NCBI RefSeq assembly: GCF_004363175.1
Contig: NZ_SNYR01000003.1
Coordinates: forward strand, 582,193 to 646,192
From: Maritalea mobilis
GTDB taxonomy: Bacteria > Pseudomonadota > Alphaproteobacteria > Rhizobiales > Devosiaceae
Reading direction: 5' to 3'
Length of the DNA stretch: 64,000 nt
The number at the start of each line of letters is the position of its first letter. Positions within the stretch are counted from its first letter, which is position 1. A program made the position numbers and the translations under genes. This document shows, piece by piece, positions 25,349 to 34,014 of this stretch. The notes beneath the pieces are model-generated. The model was not told where the DNA came from. It did not search any database and worked only from the letters and a program-made list of their open reading frames with translations.

Positions 25349-26404
25349 TCAAGCTTTTGGAAGCGGGTGGGATGGCAATTCATTGGCCTCAAAACACGCT
25401 TCCACCAAAGCCATGGTGTCGATGCAGTTTTCAACTGAGGTTTCCAACGTTTCATCTTCGCCAATATGGAAGCGCTGCACATTGCGGAAAATGCCGGAAA
25501 ACGCGTCGAGGAACCAAGATCCTTCAAGCGGGATTTGCTGCCATTCCTGATCTTTTGTCGCTAGCCACAATTCGTCTGGCTCGCCCTTTGGATAGTTCAG
25601 GTTAACACCGATCTGGGTCACAATCGCACCCTTGTCACCCTCAAAGCGGAACGAGCACTCTTGGAATTTACGGCCATAATCATGGTTATGATTAAGGGTG
25701 AGGGTGCAGCGCAGCTTGTCGCCATAATCCAAAATGGCCGATGTGCGGGTTTGCGCCATACTTGCAGAGCGTGGGTCGCCCATTGTGCGGGCAAACACGC
25801 CTTTAGGTGCGCCCACCAACGACCGGATCAAATCTAGATAATGAATAGAGTGCACCGCAATTTCGATACGTTCTAGCCCCTCAAGGAAAGGCCATAATTC
25901 CCATGGCGTTTTCAAATTGAGGTGCATTTCAATTTCGAGCAACTCACCCAAAACACCTTGCTGGATCGCGTCGCGCACAGCCAGCATTTGTGGGCTGAAC
26001 CGCAATTGAAAATTGATACCCGCCTTCAAATTGCGATCACGACAAATCTGCAAAATCTCTTTCGCCTGATCGAAATTAGACCCCATTGGCTTTTGAATCA
26101 GCACCGTCGCGCCCTCAGGCACATGGTGCAAGGTTTCGGCAATGGCCGCAGGGGGCAAGGCCAAATCATAGATCACATCGGTGCCGTGCTGCATGGCCTC
26201 AGCAAGCGTGGTGAAGACTTTGTCCACACCCCATTCGGATGCAACTTCCTGCGCGCGTTCCTGATTCAAATCGAACAGGCCAGCCACCGGAATATTTTCA
26301 TTCTTATAGGTGGGCAAATGTGCATCAACCACAATGCTGCCCGCGCCAATGATGACGGTGGGCGTGGTGCGCGATGGTTTTGGCCAGCTTTGCATAAGCG
26401 TCAT
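25349..26404 (-). CDS. Gfo/Idh/MocA-family oxidoreductase
   Basis: A 351-residue NAD(P)-dependent sugar oxidoreductase. The start at 26404 follows GGAAAGG. The Rossmann motif is GAGSIVVDAHLP. The catalytic lysine motif, normally EKP, reads QKP in TVLIQKPMGSN. A C-terminal alpha/beta domain includes FQLRFSPQMLAVRD and IHYLDLIRSLVG. Possible roles include oxidation of L-fucose or another aldose at C1, or of an inositol-like sugar. It is divergent from the mutarotase operon, so both probably answer to the same signal. Confidence 0.82.
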   Translation of the reverse strand: MTLMQSWPKPSRTTPTVIIGAGSIVVDAHLPTYKNENIPVAGLFDLNQERAQEVASEWGVDKVFTTLAEAMQHGTDVIYDLALPPAAIAETLHHVPEGATVLIQKPMGSNFDQAKEILQICRDRNLKAGINFQLRFSPQMLAVRDAIQQGVLGELLEIEMHLNLKTPWELWPFLEGLERIEIAVHSIHYLDLIRSLVGAPKGVFARTMGDPRSASMAQTRTSAILDYGDKLRCTLTLNHNHDYGRKFQECSFRFEGDKGAIVTQIGVNLNYPKGEPDELWLATKDQEWQQIPLEGSWFLDAFSGIFRNVQRFHIGEDETLETSVENCIDTMALVEACFEANELPSHPLPKA

Positions 26405-26565
26405 GGGAGTACCTTTCCGCCATTTTTTGATTTGGCGATCTTGAAGAATTAGCCGAGCAAAGGGGTAAATGCACCCCAAAAGTTAATTTCATTTATAAAA
26501 ATACTTTTGACATATAAAAAAATCAAGTTTAGTTTGCGGGAAAAATCAATCCAATGGAGCAGCCA
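26405..26565. promoter_or_regulatory. Divergent promoter region of the deoxy-sugar operon
   Basis: On the plus strand a TTGACA (26507-26512) and TAGTTT (26530-26535) with a 17-bp spacer form a good sigma70 promoter for the mutarotase operon. A GGGGT-N6-ACCCC inverted repeat (26462-26477) lies towards the Gfo/Idh side and may be an operator or hairpin. Confidence 0.55.
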
Positions 26566-26895
26566 ATGGAACGCATGGGAATGGTGATCGGTGTGTGGCC
26601 TGAATTTATTGCGCGCTATAAAGAATTGCACGCAGATGTATGGCCGGAAATTTTGCAAAGCCTAAGCGATTGCAACGTCACCAACTATTCCATTTTTCTG
26701 CGCGAACCAGAAAATTTGCTGTTCGGCTATTGGGAATATGTGGGCAGCGATTTTGCCGCCGACATGAAGAAAATGGCCGACATGCCCATTACCCAAGAAT
26801 GGTGGGAGTTGTGCATTCCGTGTCAAAAGCCATTGGAGAGCAAACAAGAAGACGAATGGTGGGCATCTATGGAGCAAGTCTTCTACCATCCATAA
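26566..26895 (+). CDS. L-rhamnose/L-fucose mutarotase family protein
   Basis: A small protein of 109 residues from the ATG at 26566, which follows GGAG; an ATG 12 nt upstream is an alternative. MERMGMVIGVWPEFIARYKELHADVWPEIL is the hallmark of RhaM-type mutarotases, where the His of ELHADVWPE is catalytic; it is quoted here only in part: ELHADVWPEIL. Other family segments are NYSIFLREPENLLFGYWEY and a Trp-rich end (EWWELC, DEWWASMEQVF). It interconverts alpha and beta anomers of a 6-deoxyhexose. It is the first gene of an operon with a UxaA-type dehydratase, an SDR and a FAH hydrolase. Confidence 0.88.
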   Translation: MERMGMVIGVWPEFIARYKELHADVWPEILQSLSDCNVTNYSIFLREPENLLFGYWEYVGSDFAADMKKMADMPITQEWWELCIPCQKPLESKQEDEWWASMEQVFYHP

Positions 26896-26922
26896 TCCAC
26901 CTTGCGGATCGAAAGTCTATTC

Positions 26923-27264
26923 ATGACCAATAAAAATAACACAGCCCCAATGGGCGAATATGATCCACGACTGATATTGCTGGACCCGAACGATAATATA
27001 TTCGGCGTGGCCCGGCCCATTCGCGCGGGCGAGATGCTGATGATTGATGGCGAGCTTGTGCAACTCGACCAACAGGCGGGCATGGGCTTTAAAATTGCGG
27101 CCCGCAACATCGAACAAGGCGAACATATTTTAAAATATGGCGCCGTGATTGGCGTGGCCAATCAACATATCACCAAGGGCCAATTGGTGCATGTGCACAA
27201 TATTGAAAGCACCTATATGGCCAACACCGTGACAACAGGCACCAGAAAAGAGGTTATCTCATGA
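26923..27264 (+). CDS. UxaA-type dehydratase, small (SAF-domain) subunit
   Basis: A 113-residue protein equal to the N-terminal SAF domain of altronate/galactarate dehydratases: an IRAGEMLMIDGE region, then GFKIAARNIEQGEHILKYGAVIG, where the lysine and glycine pattern is typical. In UxaA the SAF and the catalytic domain are fused; here they are separate genes with an ATGA overlap. The split resembles Cj0482/Cj0483 of C. jejuni. Together with the next gene it likely dehydrates a sugar acid such as L-fuconate (inference). Confidence 0.85.
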   Translation: MTNKNNTAPMGEYDPRLILLDPNDNIFGVARPIRAGEMLMIDGELVQLDQQAGMGFKIAARNIEQGEHILKYGAVIGVANQHITKGQLVHVHNIESTYMANTVTTGTRKEVIS

Positions 27265-28451
27265 AGGGCTATTTACGCAGCGACGGCCGCAAAGGCATCC
27301 GCAACATTGTCACAGTGGTTTATCTGGTTGAATGCGCGCACCACGTGGCGCGGCAAGTGGCGCAGCGCTTTGCGCCACAAGATGTGCAGGTGATCGGCTT
27401 TCCGGGGTGTTACCCAAACGAATATGCCCAATCCATGATGGAACGACTTTGCACCCACCCGAATGTGGGCGCTGTTTTGCTGGTCTCTCTCGGATGCGAA
27501 GGCTTCAACAAGCTAAAGCTGAAAGATGTGGTTGCTGAAACTGGCCGCCCAGTTGAAGTGCTGACCATTCAGGGCGAAGGCGGCACGGGTAAAACGATGC
27601 AAAAAGGCATCGAATGGGTCGAGCAACAATTGCAGGATTTGAAAGAGGCGCCAACGGTCGAGATGGACTGGTCGGAACTGGTGGTGGGCACCATTTGCGG
27701 CGGGTCTGATGGCACCAGTGGCCTAACCGCTAACCCTGCAATTGGCCGCGCGTTTGACCAATTTGTGGACAAAGGTGCGGCATGCATCTTTGAAGAAACC
27801 GGCGAGTTGATCGGATGCGAGCCGCATATGGCGAAACGCGCGGCAACCCCTGAGCTGGCTAAAGAGCTGGTGCAAAGCATCGAAAAAGCCGCGCGCTACT
27901 ACGAGGTACTGGGCTATCCAAGTTTCGCGCCGGGTAATGCCGATGGCGGCCTTTCGACCATTGAAGAGAAATCCATGGGCGCTTACGCCAAATCTGGTGC
28001 ATCGACCATTTCTGGCTTGATCAAGCCAGGCGATATTCCGCCCTCTGGCGGGCTTTATCTTTTGGACGTGGTGCCAGATGGTGAAGTGCGCTTTGGCTTC
28101 CCCAACATTGTCGATAATGCTGAGATTGTTGAACTGATCGCGTGCGGCTCGCATGTGATTTTATTTGCCACGGGCCGCGGCTCGGTTGTGGGCTCCGCCA
28201 TTTCACCTGTGGTGAAAGTTTGCGCCAACCCGCTCACCTATAAACGCATGGCCGACGATATGGACGTGAATGCGGGCAAGATTTTGGACAATGAGGCCAG
28301 CCTAGATGAGGTGGGCCAAGAGATTGTTGACCTTGTAGCGCAGGTGGGCGATGGCGAAATGACCCGCTCTGAAGCGCTGGGCCACACAGAATTTATTCTC
28401 ACCTATAAGAGTTTTGAACCGATTGGACCGGCCTGCTTGCCGGCCGCATAG
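27261..28451 (+). CDS. UxaA-type dehydratase, large catalytic subunit
   Basis: A 396-residue protein matching the C-terminal catalytic domain of UxaA/GarD dehydratases, which bind iron. It starts GYLRSDGRKGIRN, the usual junction sequence of the fused enzyme. Conserved cysteine/histidine sites include VECAHHVAR, FPGCYPN, LGCEG, TICGGSDGTSG, and ELIGCEP with a nearby EETGE. It overlaps the SAF gene by four bases. It has no enolase-type features, so this would be an alternative to the usual FucD L-fuconate dehydratase. Confidence 0.85.
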   Translation: MKGYLRSDGRKGIRNIVTVVYLVECAHHVARQVAQRFAPQDVQVIGFPGCYPNEYAQSMMERLCTHPNVGAVLLVSLGCEGFNKLKLKDVVAETGRPVEVLTIQGEGGTGKTMQKGIEWVEQQLQDLKEAPTVEMDWSELVVGTICGGSDGTSGLTANPAIGRAFDQFVDKGAACIFEETGELIGCEPHMAKRAATPELAKELVQSIEKAARYYEVLGYPSFAPGNADGGLSTIEEKSMGAYAKSGASTISGLIKPGDIPPSGGLYLLDVVPDGEVRFGFPNIVDNAEIVELIACGSHVILFATGRGSVVGSAISPVVKVCANPLTYKRMADDMDVNAGKILDNEASLDEVGQEIVDLVAQVGDGEMTRSEALGHTEFILTYKSFEPIGPACLPAA

Positions 28452-28459
28452 GAGTTAAA

Positions 28460-29197
28460 ATGCAACGCGTAAAAGACAAGTTTTGCCTGGTCACCGCAGC
28501 GGCCCAAGGCATTGGCCGCGCCAGCGTAAAGCGCTTGGTGGACGAAGATGCCACCGTTCTGGCCACCGATATTGACGAAGAGGGCTTGGCCTCTTTGGCA
28601 GAAGAAACAGGCTGCGCCACCAAAGTGCTCAATGTGATGGACAAGGATGCAATCAAGGCGATTGCGGAAGAATATCCACATATCGATGTGCTGTTTAACT
28701 GCGCTGGCTTTGTGGCCAATGGCAATATTTTGGAGTGTGACGATAAGGATTGGGACTTCTCGTTCAATCTCAACGTTACGGCCATGTATCAAATGATCAA
28801 GGCGCTGTTGCCGAACATGATCAAAAATGGCGGCGGCTCCATCATCAATATGTCTTCCGTTGCCTCCAGCGTCACGGGCGTGCCAAACCGTTTTGCCTAT
28901 GGCGCATCCAAGGCGGCGGTGATCGGCCTGACCAAATCCGTTGCGGCTGACTTTGTGAAAGACAATATTCGCTGCAACGCCATTTGCCCGGGCACAGTGC
29001 ATTCGCCATCGCTTGAGCAACGCTTGGCAGCGCAGGGCGATTATGAAACAGCAAAAGCGCAATTTATCGCCCGTCAGCCCATGGGACGCATTGGCGAGCC
29101 AGATGAAATTGCGGCGCTTGTGGCCTATTTGGCCAGCGACGATAGCGCGTACACCACAGGACAAATTCACGTCATTGATGGCGGCTGGACGATCTAA
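28460..29197 (+). CDS. SDR oxidoreductase of the DHRS6 / 2-keto-3-deoxy-L-fuconate dehydrogenase type
   Basis: A 245-residue SDR. The cofactor motif is TAAAQGIG, with Ala replacing the first Gly, which is characteristic of the DHRS6/BDH2-like group. Other shared segments are VLFNCAGFV, DWDFSFNLNV, NMSSVASSVTG, YGASK (catalytic) and SDDSAYTTGQ. Bacterial 2-keto-3-deoxy-L-fuconate dehydrogenase belongs to this same group. In this operon it would oxidise the keto-deoxy sugar acid at C4 to the 2,4-diketo form used by the next gene product. GAGTTAAA precedes the ATG. Confidence 0.82.
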   Translation: MQRVKDKFCLVTAAAQGIGRASVKRLVDEDATVLATDIDEEGLASLAEETGCATKVLNVMDKDAIKAIAEEYPHIDVLFNCAGFVANGNILECDDKDWDFSFNLNVTAMYQMIKALLPNMIKNGGGSIINMSSVASSVTGVPNRFAYGASKAAVIGLTKSVAADFVKDNIRCNAICPGTVHSPSLEQRLAAQGDYETAKAQFIARQPMGRIGEPDEIAALVAYLASDDSAYTTGQIHVIDGGWTI

Positions 29198-29209
29198 GGA
29201 ATAACAAAA

Positions 29210-30058
29210 ATGAAACTTTTACGCATTGGCCAACCGGGCCAGGAAAAACCTGCTCTTTTGGGGCCGAATGGCGAATATTATGACGTATCTGCCTATATTG
29301 ATGATGTGGCGGGCGACGCGCTTTCTGATGAAAAACTGAATGAGCTTTCGCAGTTGGATTATGTAGATTTGCCGCAATTGGACGCCAATGAGCGCATTGG
29401 TGCGTGCGTGGGCAATGTGGGCAAATTCATCTGCATCGGTCTGAACTATGCCGACCATGCAGCGGAATCTGGCATGGAAGTGCCTTCTGAGCCCGTGATG
29501 TTTTTCAAGGCGACGTCTGCCATTTGTGGCCCAAATGACGAGGTTGAAATTCCACGCAAATCAGAAAAATCTGATTGGGAAGTAGAATTGGGTGTCGTGA
29601 TCGGCAAGCGCGCCAAATATGTGGAACAAGCTGACGCCATGGACTATGTGGCCGGCTATTGTGTGGTCAATGATCTGTCTGAACGCGAGTTCCAGATTGA
29701 GCGCCAAGGCCAATGGGTGAAAGGCAAATCTGCCGACACTTTTGGACCAATTGGGCCTTATTTGGTGACTCGCGATGAAGTGGCTGACCCACAAAATCTC
29801 GATATGTATCTCGATGTTAACGGCGAGCGCCGCCAAACCGGCAACACCAAAACCATGGTGTATGGCGTGGCGGAACTTGTGTCCTATGTATCGCAATTTA
29901 TGAGCCTGCAGCCGGGCGATATTATTTCCACCGGCACACCTCCAGGCGTTGGCTTGGGCATGACCCCACCAACCTATTTGAAGGTAGGTGACACAATGGA
30001 ATTGGGCATTGAAGGTATGGGCGTGCAGCGCCAGACCTGTGTTGTCGCAAAAGACTAA
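29210..30058 (+). CDS. FAH-family hydrolase, likely 2,4-diketo-3-deoxy-L-fuconate hydrolase
   Basis: A 282-residue FAH-family enzyme. Metal-site segments are FICIGLNYADHAAESGMEVP, the SDWEVELGVVIGKRAKY acidic triad, and GYCVVNDLSEREFQ; the end has LQPGDIISTGTPPGVGLG. Close relatives cleave 2,4-diketo-3-deoxy-L-fuconate to pyruvate and L-lactate. The SDR just upstream (12 bp) would make that substrate, and an FMN L-lactate dehydrogenase follows 154 bp later, which supports this reaction. Confidence 0.83.
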   Translation: MKLLRIGQPGQEKPALLGPNGEYYDVSAYIDDVAGDALSDEKLNELSQLDYVDLPQLDANERIGACVGNVGKFICIGLNYADHAAESGMEVPSEPVMFFKATSAICGPNDEVEIPRKSEKSDWEVELGVVIGKRAKYVEQADAMDYVAGYCVVNDLSEREFQIERQGQWVKGKSADTFGPIGPYLVTRDEVADPQNLDMYLDVNGERRQTGNTKTMVYGVAELVSYVSQFMSLQPGDIISTGTPPGVGLGMTPPTYLKVGDTMELGIEGMGVQRQTCVVAKD

Positions 30059-30068
30059 CCCTCGTAAC

Positions 30069-30109
30069 CCCGCTGGCCTTCCCACACTCGTTTAGAGCTG
30101 GCCAGCGGG
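30069..30109 (+). terminator. Long hairpin between hydrolase and lactate dehydrogenase genes
   Basis: CCCGCTGGCC (30069-30078) pairs with GGCCAGCGGG (30100-30109) in a 10-bp perfect stem with a 21-nt loop, 10 nt after the hydrolase stop. No T-run follows. It may be a partial terminator or 3' stabiliser between two parts of the operon. Confidence 0.55.
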
Positions 30110-30212
30110 ATTGCACTACCAATATATACGGAGCATGCCGGCATATAGGGGCTTGCGAGAGCCGGGCAAAAGCTGCTTCAGTCGCAACATATTTTAAAAA
30201 ACGGCATGACAC

Positions 30213-31376
30213 ATGGCGACACCTGATAAAATCACCACCATTGACGATTTGAAAAAACTGGCCAAGCGGCGCGTGCCACGCATGTTTTTTGATTATGCGG
30301 ATTCAGGTGCGCTGACCGAAGATACCTATCGTGCCAATGAGCGAGATTTTGAGCAGATAAAGCTGCGCCAGCGCGTGGCGGTCAACATCGCCAACCGCAG
30401 CACTGCCACCAAGATGATCGGGCAGGACGTGGCCATGCCTTTGGCAATTGCGCCCACAGGGTCTGCGGGTCTTCAACATGCAGATGGTGAAATTCTAGCG
30501 GCGCAGGCTTGCGCTGAATTTGGCGTGCCCTACACGCTGTCAACATTGTCAATTTGCTCGCTTGAAGATGTGGCTGCTGCATCATCGCGACCAATTTGGT
30601 TTCAGCTTTATGTGATGAAAGATCGCGAATTTAGCAAACGGCTAATTGCGCGCGCGAAAGCAGCCAAATGTAGTGCCTTGGTGTTGACCCTTGATCTGCA
30701 AATTATGGCCCAGCGCCACAAGGATGTGCGCAATGGTCTGAGCGCGCCGCCAAAGATCAATCTCAACACCATGACCCAATTTGCCACTAAGCCACTTTGG
30801 TGTTTGAAAATGCTGGGCACCAAAAACCGGCAATTTGGCAATATTCATGGCCATGTGGAAAATGTGAGTGATCTTTCTTCGCTCAGCGCTTGGATTGGCG
30901 AGCAATTTGATGAGCAGCTAAATTGGGATGACATTGCCTGGATCAAAGAACAGTGGGGCGGCCCGCTGATCTTGAAAGGCATTATGGACCCGGAAGATGC
31001 CAAAATGGCGCTCAAAGTTGGCGCGGATGCGATGATCGTCTCGAACCATGGTGGCCGACAATTGGATGGCACGGAATCGTCGATTGCCGCATTGCCAAAA
31101 GTTTTGGATGCGGTGCGGGGCGATAGCGAAATTCATTTGGATGGCGGTGTGCGTACAGGCATTGATATTTTGCGGGCCCGCGCAATGGGTGCTCAAGGTG
31201 TTTATGTGGGGCGGCCATATCTTTATGGACTCGGCGCGATGGGCAAAAAAGGCGTGACCAAAGCGCTGCAGATTTTCCATAAAGAGCTAGACATCACCAT
31301 GGCGCTTTGCGGCGAGAACAATATTGAAAATATTGGTCGCCACAATCTGATAGATCCTAATCCTAGACTTCTTTAG
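30213..31376 (+). CDS. lldD: FMN-dependent alpha-hydroxy acid (L-lactate) dehydrogenase
   Basis: A 387-residue flavoprotein of the lactate dehydrogenase / glycolate oxidase family. It begins with DLKKLAKRRVPRMFFDYADSG. FMN contacts include PLAIAPTGSAGL, the catalytic His-Arg region SNHGGRQLDG, and DGGVRTGIDILRARAMGA. It oxidises L-lactate to pyruvate with electrons passed to the quinone pool, matching the L-lactate released by the upstream hydrolase. There is no good ribosome binding site before the ATG at 30213. The 3' end overlaps the convergent lacI-type gene by 14 bp. Confidence 0.85.
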   Translation: MATPDKITTIDDLKKLAKRRVPRMFFDYADSGALTEDTYRANERDFEQIKLRQRVAVNIANRSTATKMIGQDVAMPLAIAPTGSAGLQHADGEILAAQACAEFGVPYTLSTLSICSLEDVAAASSRPIWFQLYVMKDREFSKRLIARAKAAKCSALVLTLDLQIMAQRHKDVRNGLSAPPKINLNTMTQFATKPLWCLKMLGTKNRQFGNIHGHVENVSDLSSLSAWIGEQFDEQLNWDDIAWIKEQWGGPLILKGIMDPEDAKMALKVGADAMIVSNHGGRQLDGTESSIAALPKVLDAVRGDSEIHLDGGVRTGIDILRARAMGAQGVYVGRPYLYGLGAMGKKGVTKALQIFHKELDITMALCGENNIENIGRHNLIDPNPRLL

Positions 31377-32376
31377 GGCGTGCGCAGCTATTGCCAATAA
31401 CCAGCTTTGGGGTGGTGATGGCCGTGCGCGGCTCGATCTTTCTGTTGGGCGCTGCAATGCGTTCAAACAACATATCGCTCGCCAGTTTGCCGATCTCTTC
31501 AATCGGCTGCACCGCCATGGTGAGCTTTGGCTGTATCACGTCGGACCAAGGCACATCGTCAATACAAGTGAGGGAAATGTCGTCCGGGCATTTAAAGCCC
31601 AAGTCCTGAATGGCTTGCAGTGCCCCTAAGGCCATCACGTTGTTGGCCGCGACGATCGCGCTTGGCGGCTGCGCACGGGTGAGTAAGCGCATGGTTTCGG
31701 CATAGGCCAAATCGCCATCATATTTCGCGTCAAAAACCAGACTTTTATCAACATCAATGCCAGCGCTTTGCATGGTTTTATAAAAACCTTCGGTCCGCTG
31801 ATCAGCAGAATAAAGCCCTTCTTCACCAGCCAGCAACGCGATGCGCTTATGGCCCAAGCGGATCAAATGCTCGGTGAGCATCGCACTGGCCAAAATATTG
31901 TCTGAGCCAACAAAGTCGGTCTCTAAGCCTTCAACCTTATGGTCGAACAATACTGTTGGCATGCGCAGCCGATTGATGTGATCAATAAATTCTTGATCTT
32001 TGCCGTGAGGCGAGAGCAAAATGCCTGCAACGCGTTGCCCGGCCAAAAAGTCTAAAATCTGCCCTTCATGCAAGGCGACGCCGCGAGAGGCGGAAACAAT
32101 GACCAAATGGCCTTTTTCAATGGCACAGCTTTGAATTTGGTTGAGCAACCGGCCAAAGAACGGGTTGGCCACATCGCCAGCAACAACGCCGATAAGCTTC
32201 GAAGAGCCGCTTTTTAAGCTGCTGGCCACCGGGTCTACTTTGTATCCCGTTTCATGAATAGCCTGTTCGATTTTCTGCAAAGTTTTTGCGCTGACACGAC
32301 TGGAATCGTTCAAAGCGAGCGAGACGGTGGAAATTGACACACCGGCAATTTTAGCAATATCGCGAATAGTGGTCAT
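31363..32376 (-). CDS. LacI-family transcriptional regulator
   Basis: A 337-residue repressor. The HTH is at the very start (TIRDIAKIAGVSISTVSLALN) with the hinge helix VDPVASSLKSGSS, followed by a type I periplasmic-binding-like effector domain (NPFFGRLLNQIQ, GILLSPHG, GSDNILASAMLTEHL, GHKRIALLAGEE). It is divergent from the sugar ABC operon, and ATCGAA-type palindromes lie at its own start and at the transporter promoter. It probably represses the importer and itself until an imported sugar or derivative binds. Confidence 0.92.
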   Translation of the reverse strand: MTTIRDIAKIAGVSISTVSLALNDSSRVSAKTLQKIEQAIHETGYKVDPVASSLKSGSSKLIGVVAGDVANPFFGRLLNQIQSCAIEKGHLVIVSASRGVALHEGQILDFLAGQRVAGILLSPHGKDQEFIDHINRLRMPTVLFDHKVEGLETDFVGSDNILASAMLTEHLIRLGHKRIALLAGEEGLYSADQRTEGFYKTMQSAGIDVDKSLVFDAKYDGDLAYAETMRLLTRAQPPSAIVAANNVMALGALQAIQDLGFKCPDDISLTCIDDVPWSDVIQPKLTMAVQPIEEIGKLASDMLFERIAAPNRKIEPRTAITTPKLVIGNSCARPKEV

Positions 32377-32377
32377 T

Positions 32378-32393
32378 ATCGAACCGATTTTAT
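32378..32393. promoter_or_regulatory. Candidate LacI-type operator at its own gene
   Basis: ATCGAACCGATTTTAT shares its left half with the operator at 32575-32590 and is centred on CG, 2 bp upstream of the regulator ATG. The right half is degenerate (5 of 8 symmetric matches). This fits weak autoregulation. Confidence 0.4.
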
Positions 32394-32689
32394 AAATTTG
32401 AATTTGGCTTATTTTCTAAAGATATAGTGGATTGAGTTCTGCTTGGCAAGCGTGTGTGCCCCTAGATATATGATATATGACACATTTATGAAATTCGTAT
32501 TTGAAAACTAATTTTATATATGATAACAATCTTTGCGCTTGACTTGAATTTGTCGGGCATGATTATGTGAATTTATCGAAACGGTTCGATTGTGTAACTC
32601 TGGATTACCAACCTGCTTTCCGCTTTAAATGGGGCGAATGGATGGAAAACACTTTCGACATTGGACATGTGCACATGGGAGGGAACTCA
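32394..32689. promoter_or_regulatory. Sugar importer promoter with LacI-type operator
   Basis: A TTGACT -35 (32539-32544) and ATTATG -10 (32562-32567) with 17-bp spacing lead to ATCGAAACGGTTCGAT at 32575-32590. That is a CG-centred palindrome with 7 of 8 symmetric positions, placed at the expected transcription start. The AT-rich upstream part carries ATATATGATA twice (near 32465 and 32515), possibly for another regulator. No coding sequence is evident; an in-frame extension of the binding protein (from 32567) lacks a ribosome site. Confidence 0.65.
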
Positions 32690-33979
32690 ATGCAGCTATC
32701 CAAAACACTTAAAACCACAGCTTTGGCCACCGGACTTGGCCTTGCTCTTAGTGTGCCAACATTGGCGCAGGAGCTTAAAGTGTGGGAATTGTCTTCCACC
32801 AGCGAAGGCGTGAACCAAAACTGGGAAGACGTGATTGCTCAATTTGAAGCTGAGCACCCAGGTGTAACTGTAAAATTCGAAACCTTTGATGGCGAAAGCT
32901 ACAAAAAAGGTTTGGCCGTTGCTTTGGCATCGAACAATGGCCCAGACGTGTTTTTCAACTGGGGTTCTGAAGATTCAATTTCGCTCGCACGTAACGGCTT
33001 GGCCGCTGACGTAAGCGAATTGGGCGAAGGCCGTTGGTTGGATTATATCGGTGAAGAAATGCTTGGCCCATTCTCCATGGATGGCAAAGCTTATGGCGTG
33101 CCAACGCACTCCATCGCGGTGTACATGTATTACAACAAAGATTTCTTTGCTGAAAACAACATGGACTTCCCAAAGACCAGCGATGAAATGTTTGAAGCCT
33201 GTAAAAAAGTGCCAGAAATGGCTGGCGGCTCTGCCTTCACCGTTTTGGGCAACAAAGACCAATGGCGGGGCATTCACTATGTATCGATGATCACCTCACA
33301 ATATGTGGGTTCTGAGAACATGCTGAAAGACATGCGTTTGTTGAACGATGCGGACGAGCTGTTCACTGACCCAGGTTATGTGAAAGCACTTGAGTTCATC
33401 GCACGCATGGAAAAAGAAGGCTGCTTCCAGCCAGGCGTAAACGCCACAACTGCTGATATGTCAGACGCGATCTTCACTTCAGGTGGCGGCATGTCAGATT
33501 ATTGCGGCACATGGTGTGCTTCTGGTTTCGACCGTCAGGGCTTTGAAGGCAAATATGCGATTGCGCCATTCCCAGCCATTTCTGATGCGCCAAAAGAAAA
33601 CCAAAACTACATTTTGGGTCTAACCGAAGGCTTCCAGATCAGTGCAAAGTCTGAGCACAAAGAACTGGCCGCTGACTTTGTTTCACTGTTGTTGACTGAC
33701 GAAGTGCAGGCGCAGCGTTTGGTGAAAGCCGCGCGTATTCCTTTGAACGGCGCGAATGTTGATCAATATGCTGACGAAGTGCACCTAACCATTCAAGAAG
33801 TGGTGGCAGACTTGCCGAACTATGACGGCTTTGCCCCAATCCTTGATGTAGACCTGAACGGTAAATTGGTGGACGTTTACAAACGTGGCATTCAAGACGT
33901 GATTGATGGTCGCACAACACCTGAAGAGTTGATGGCAACGGTTCAGGAAGAAGCGAGGAAAATCAAGAACGCCATGTAA
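32690..33979 (+). CDS. Sugar ABC transporter substrate-binding protein (CUT1)
   Basis: A 429-residue periplasmic protein. The ATG at 32690 follows GGGAGGGAA and gives a classic signal peptide ending VPTLAQ, with cleavage before ELKVWEL. The mature part has the extracellular-binding type I pattern: FEAEHPGVTVKFETF, GPDVFFNWG, KAYGVPTHSIAVYMYYNKD, and a FTSGGGMSDYCGTWCASG ligand region. This is the MalE/UgpB (CUT1) family for oligosaccharides. The partner alpha-fucosidase suggests fucosylated oligosaccharide uptake (inference). Confidence 0.9.
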   Translation: MQLSKTLKTTALATGLGLALSVPTLAQELKVWELSSTSEGVNQNWEDVIAQFEAEHPGVTVKFETFDGESYKKGLAVALASNNGPDVFFNWGSEDSISLARNGLAADVSELGEGRWLDYIGEEMLGPFSMDGKAYGVPTHSIAVYMYYNKDFFAENNMDFPKTSDEMFEACKKVPEMAGGSAFTVLGNKDQWRGIHYVSMITSQYVGSENMLKDMRLLNDADELFTDPGYVKALEFIARMEKEGCFQPGVNATTADMSDAIFTSGGGMSDYCGTWCASGFDRQGFEGKYAIAPFPAISDAPKENQNYILGLTEGFQISAKSEHKELAADFVSLLLTDEVQAQRLVKAARIPLNGANVDQYADEVHLTIQEVVADLPNYDGFAPILDVDLNGKLVDVYKRGIQDVIDGRTTPEELMATVQEEARKIKNAM

Positions 33980-34014
33980 GCTGATTAAGTTCAGTACGCA
34001 GGTTTCATCTTGAC

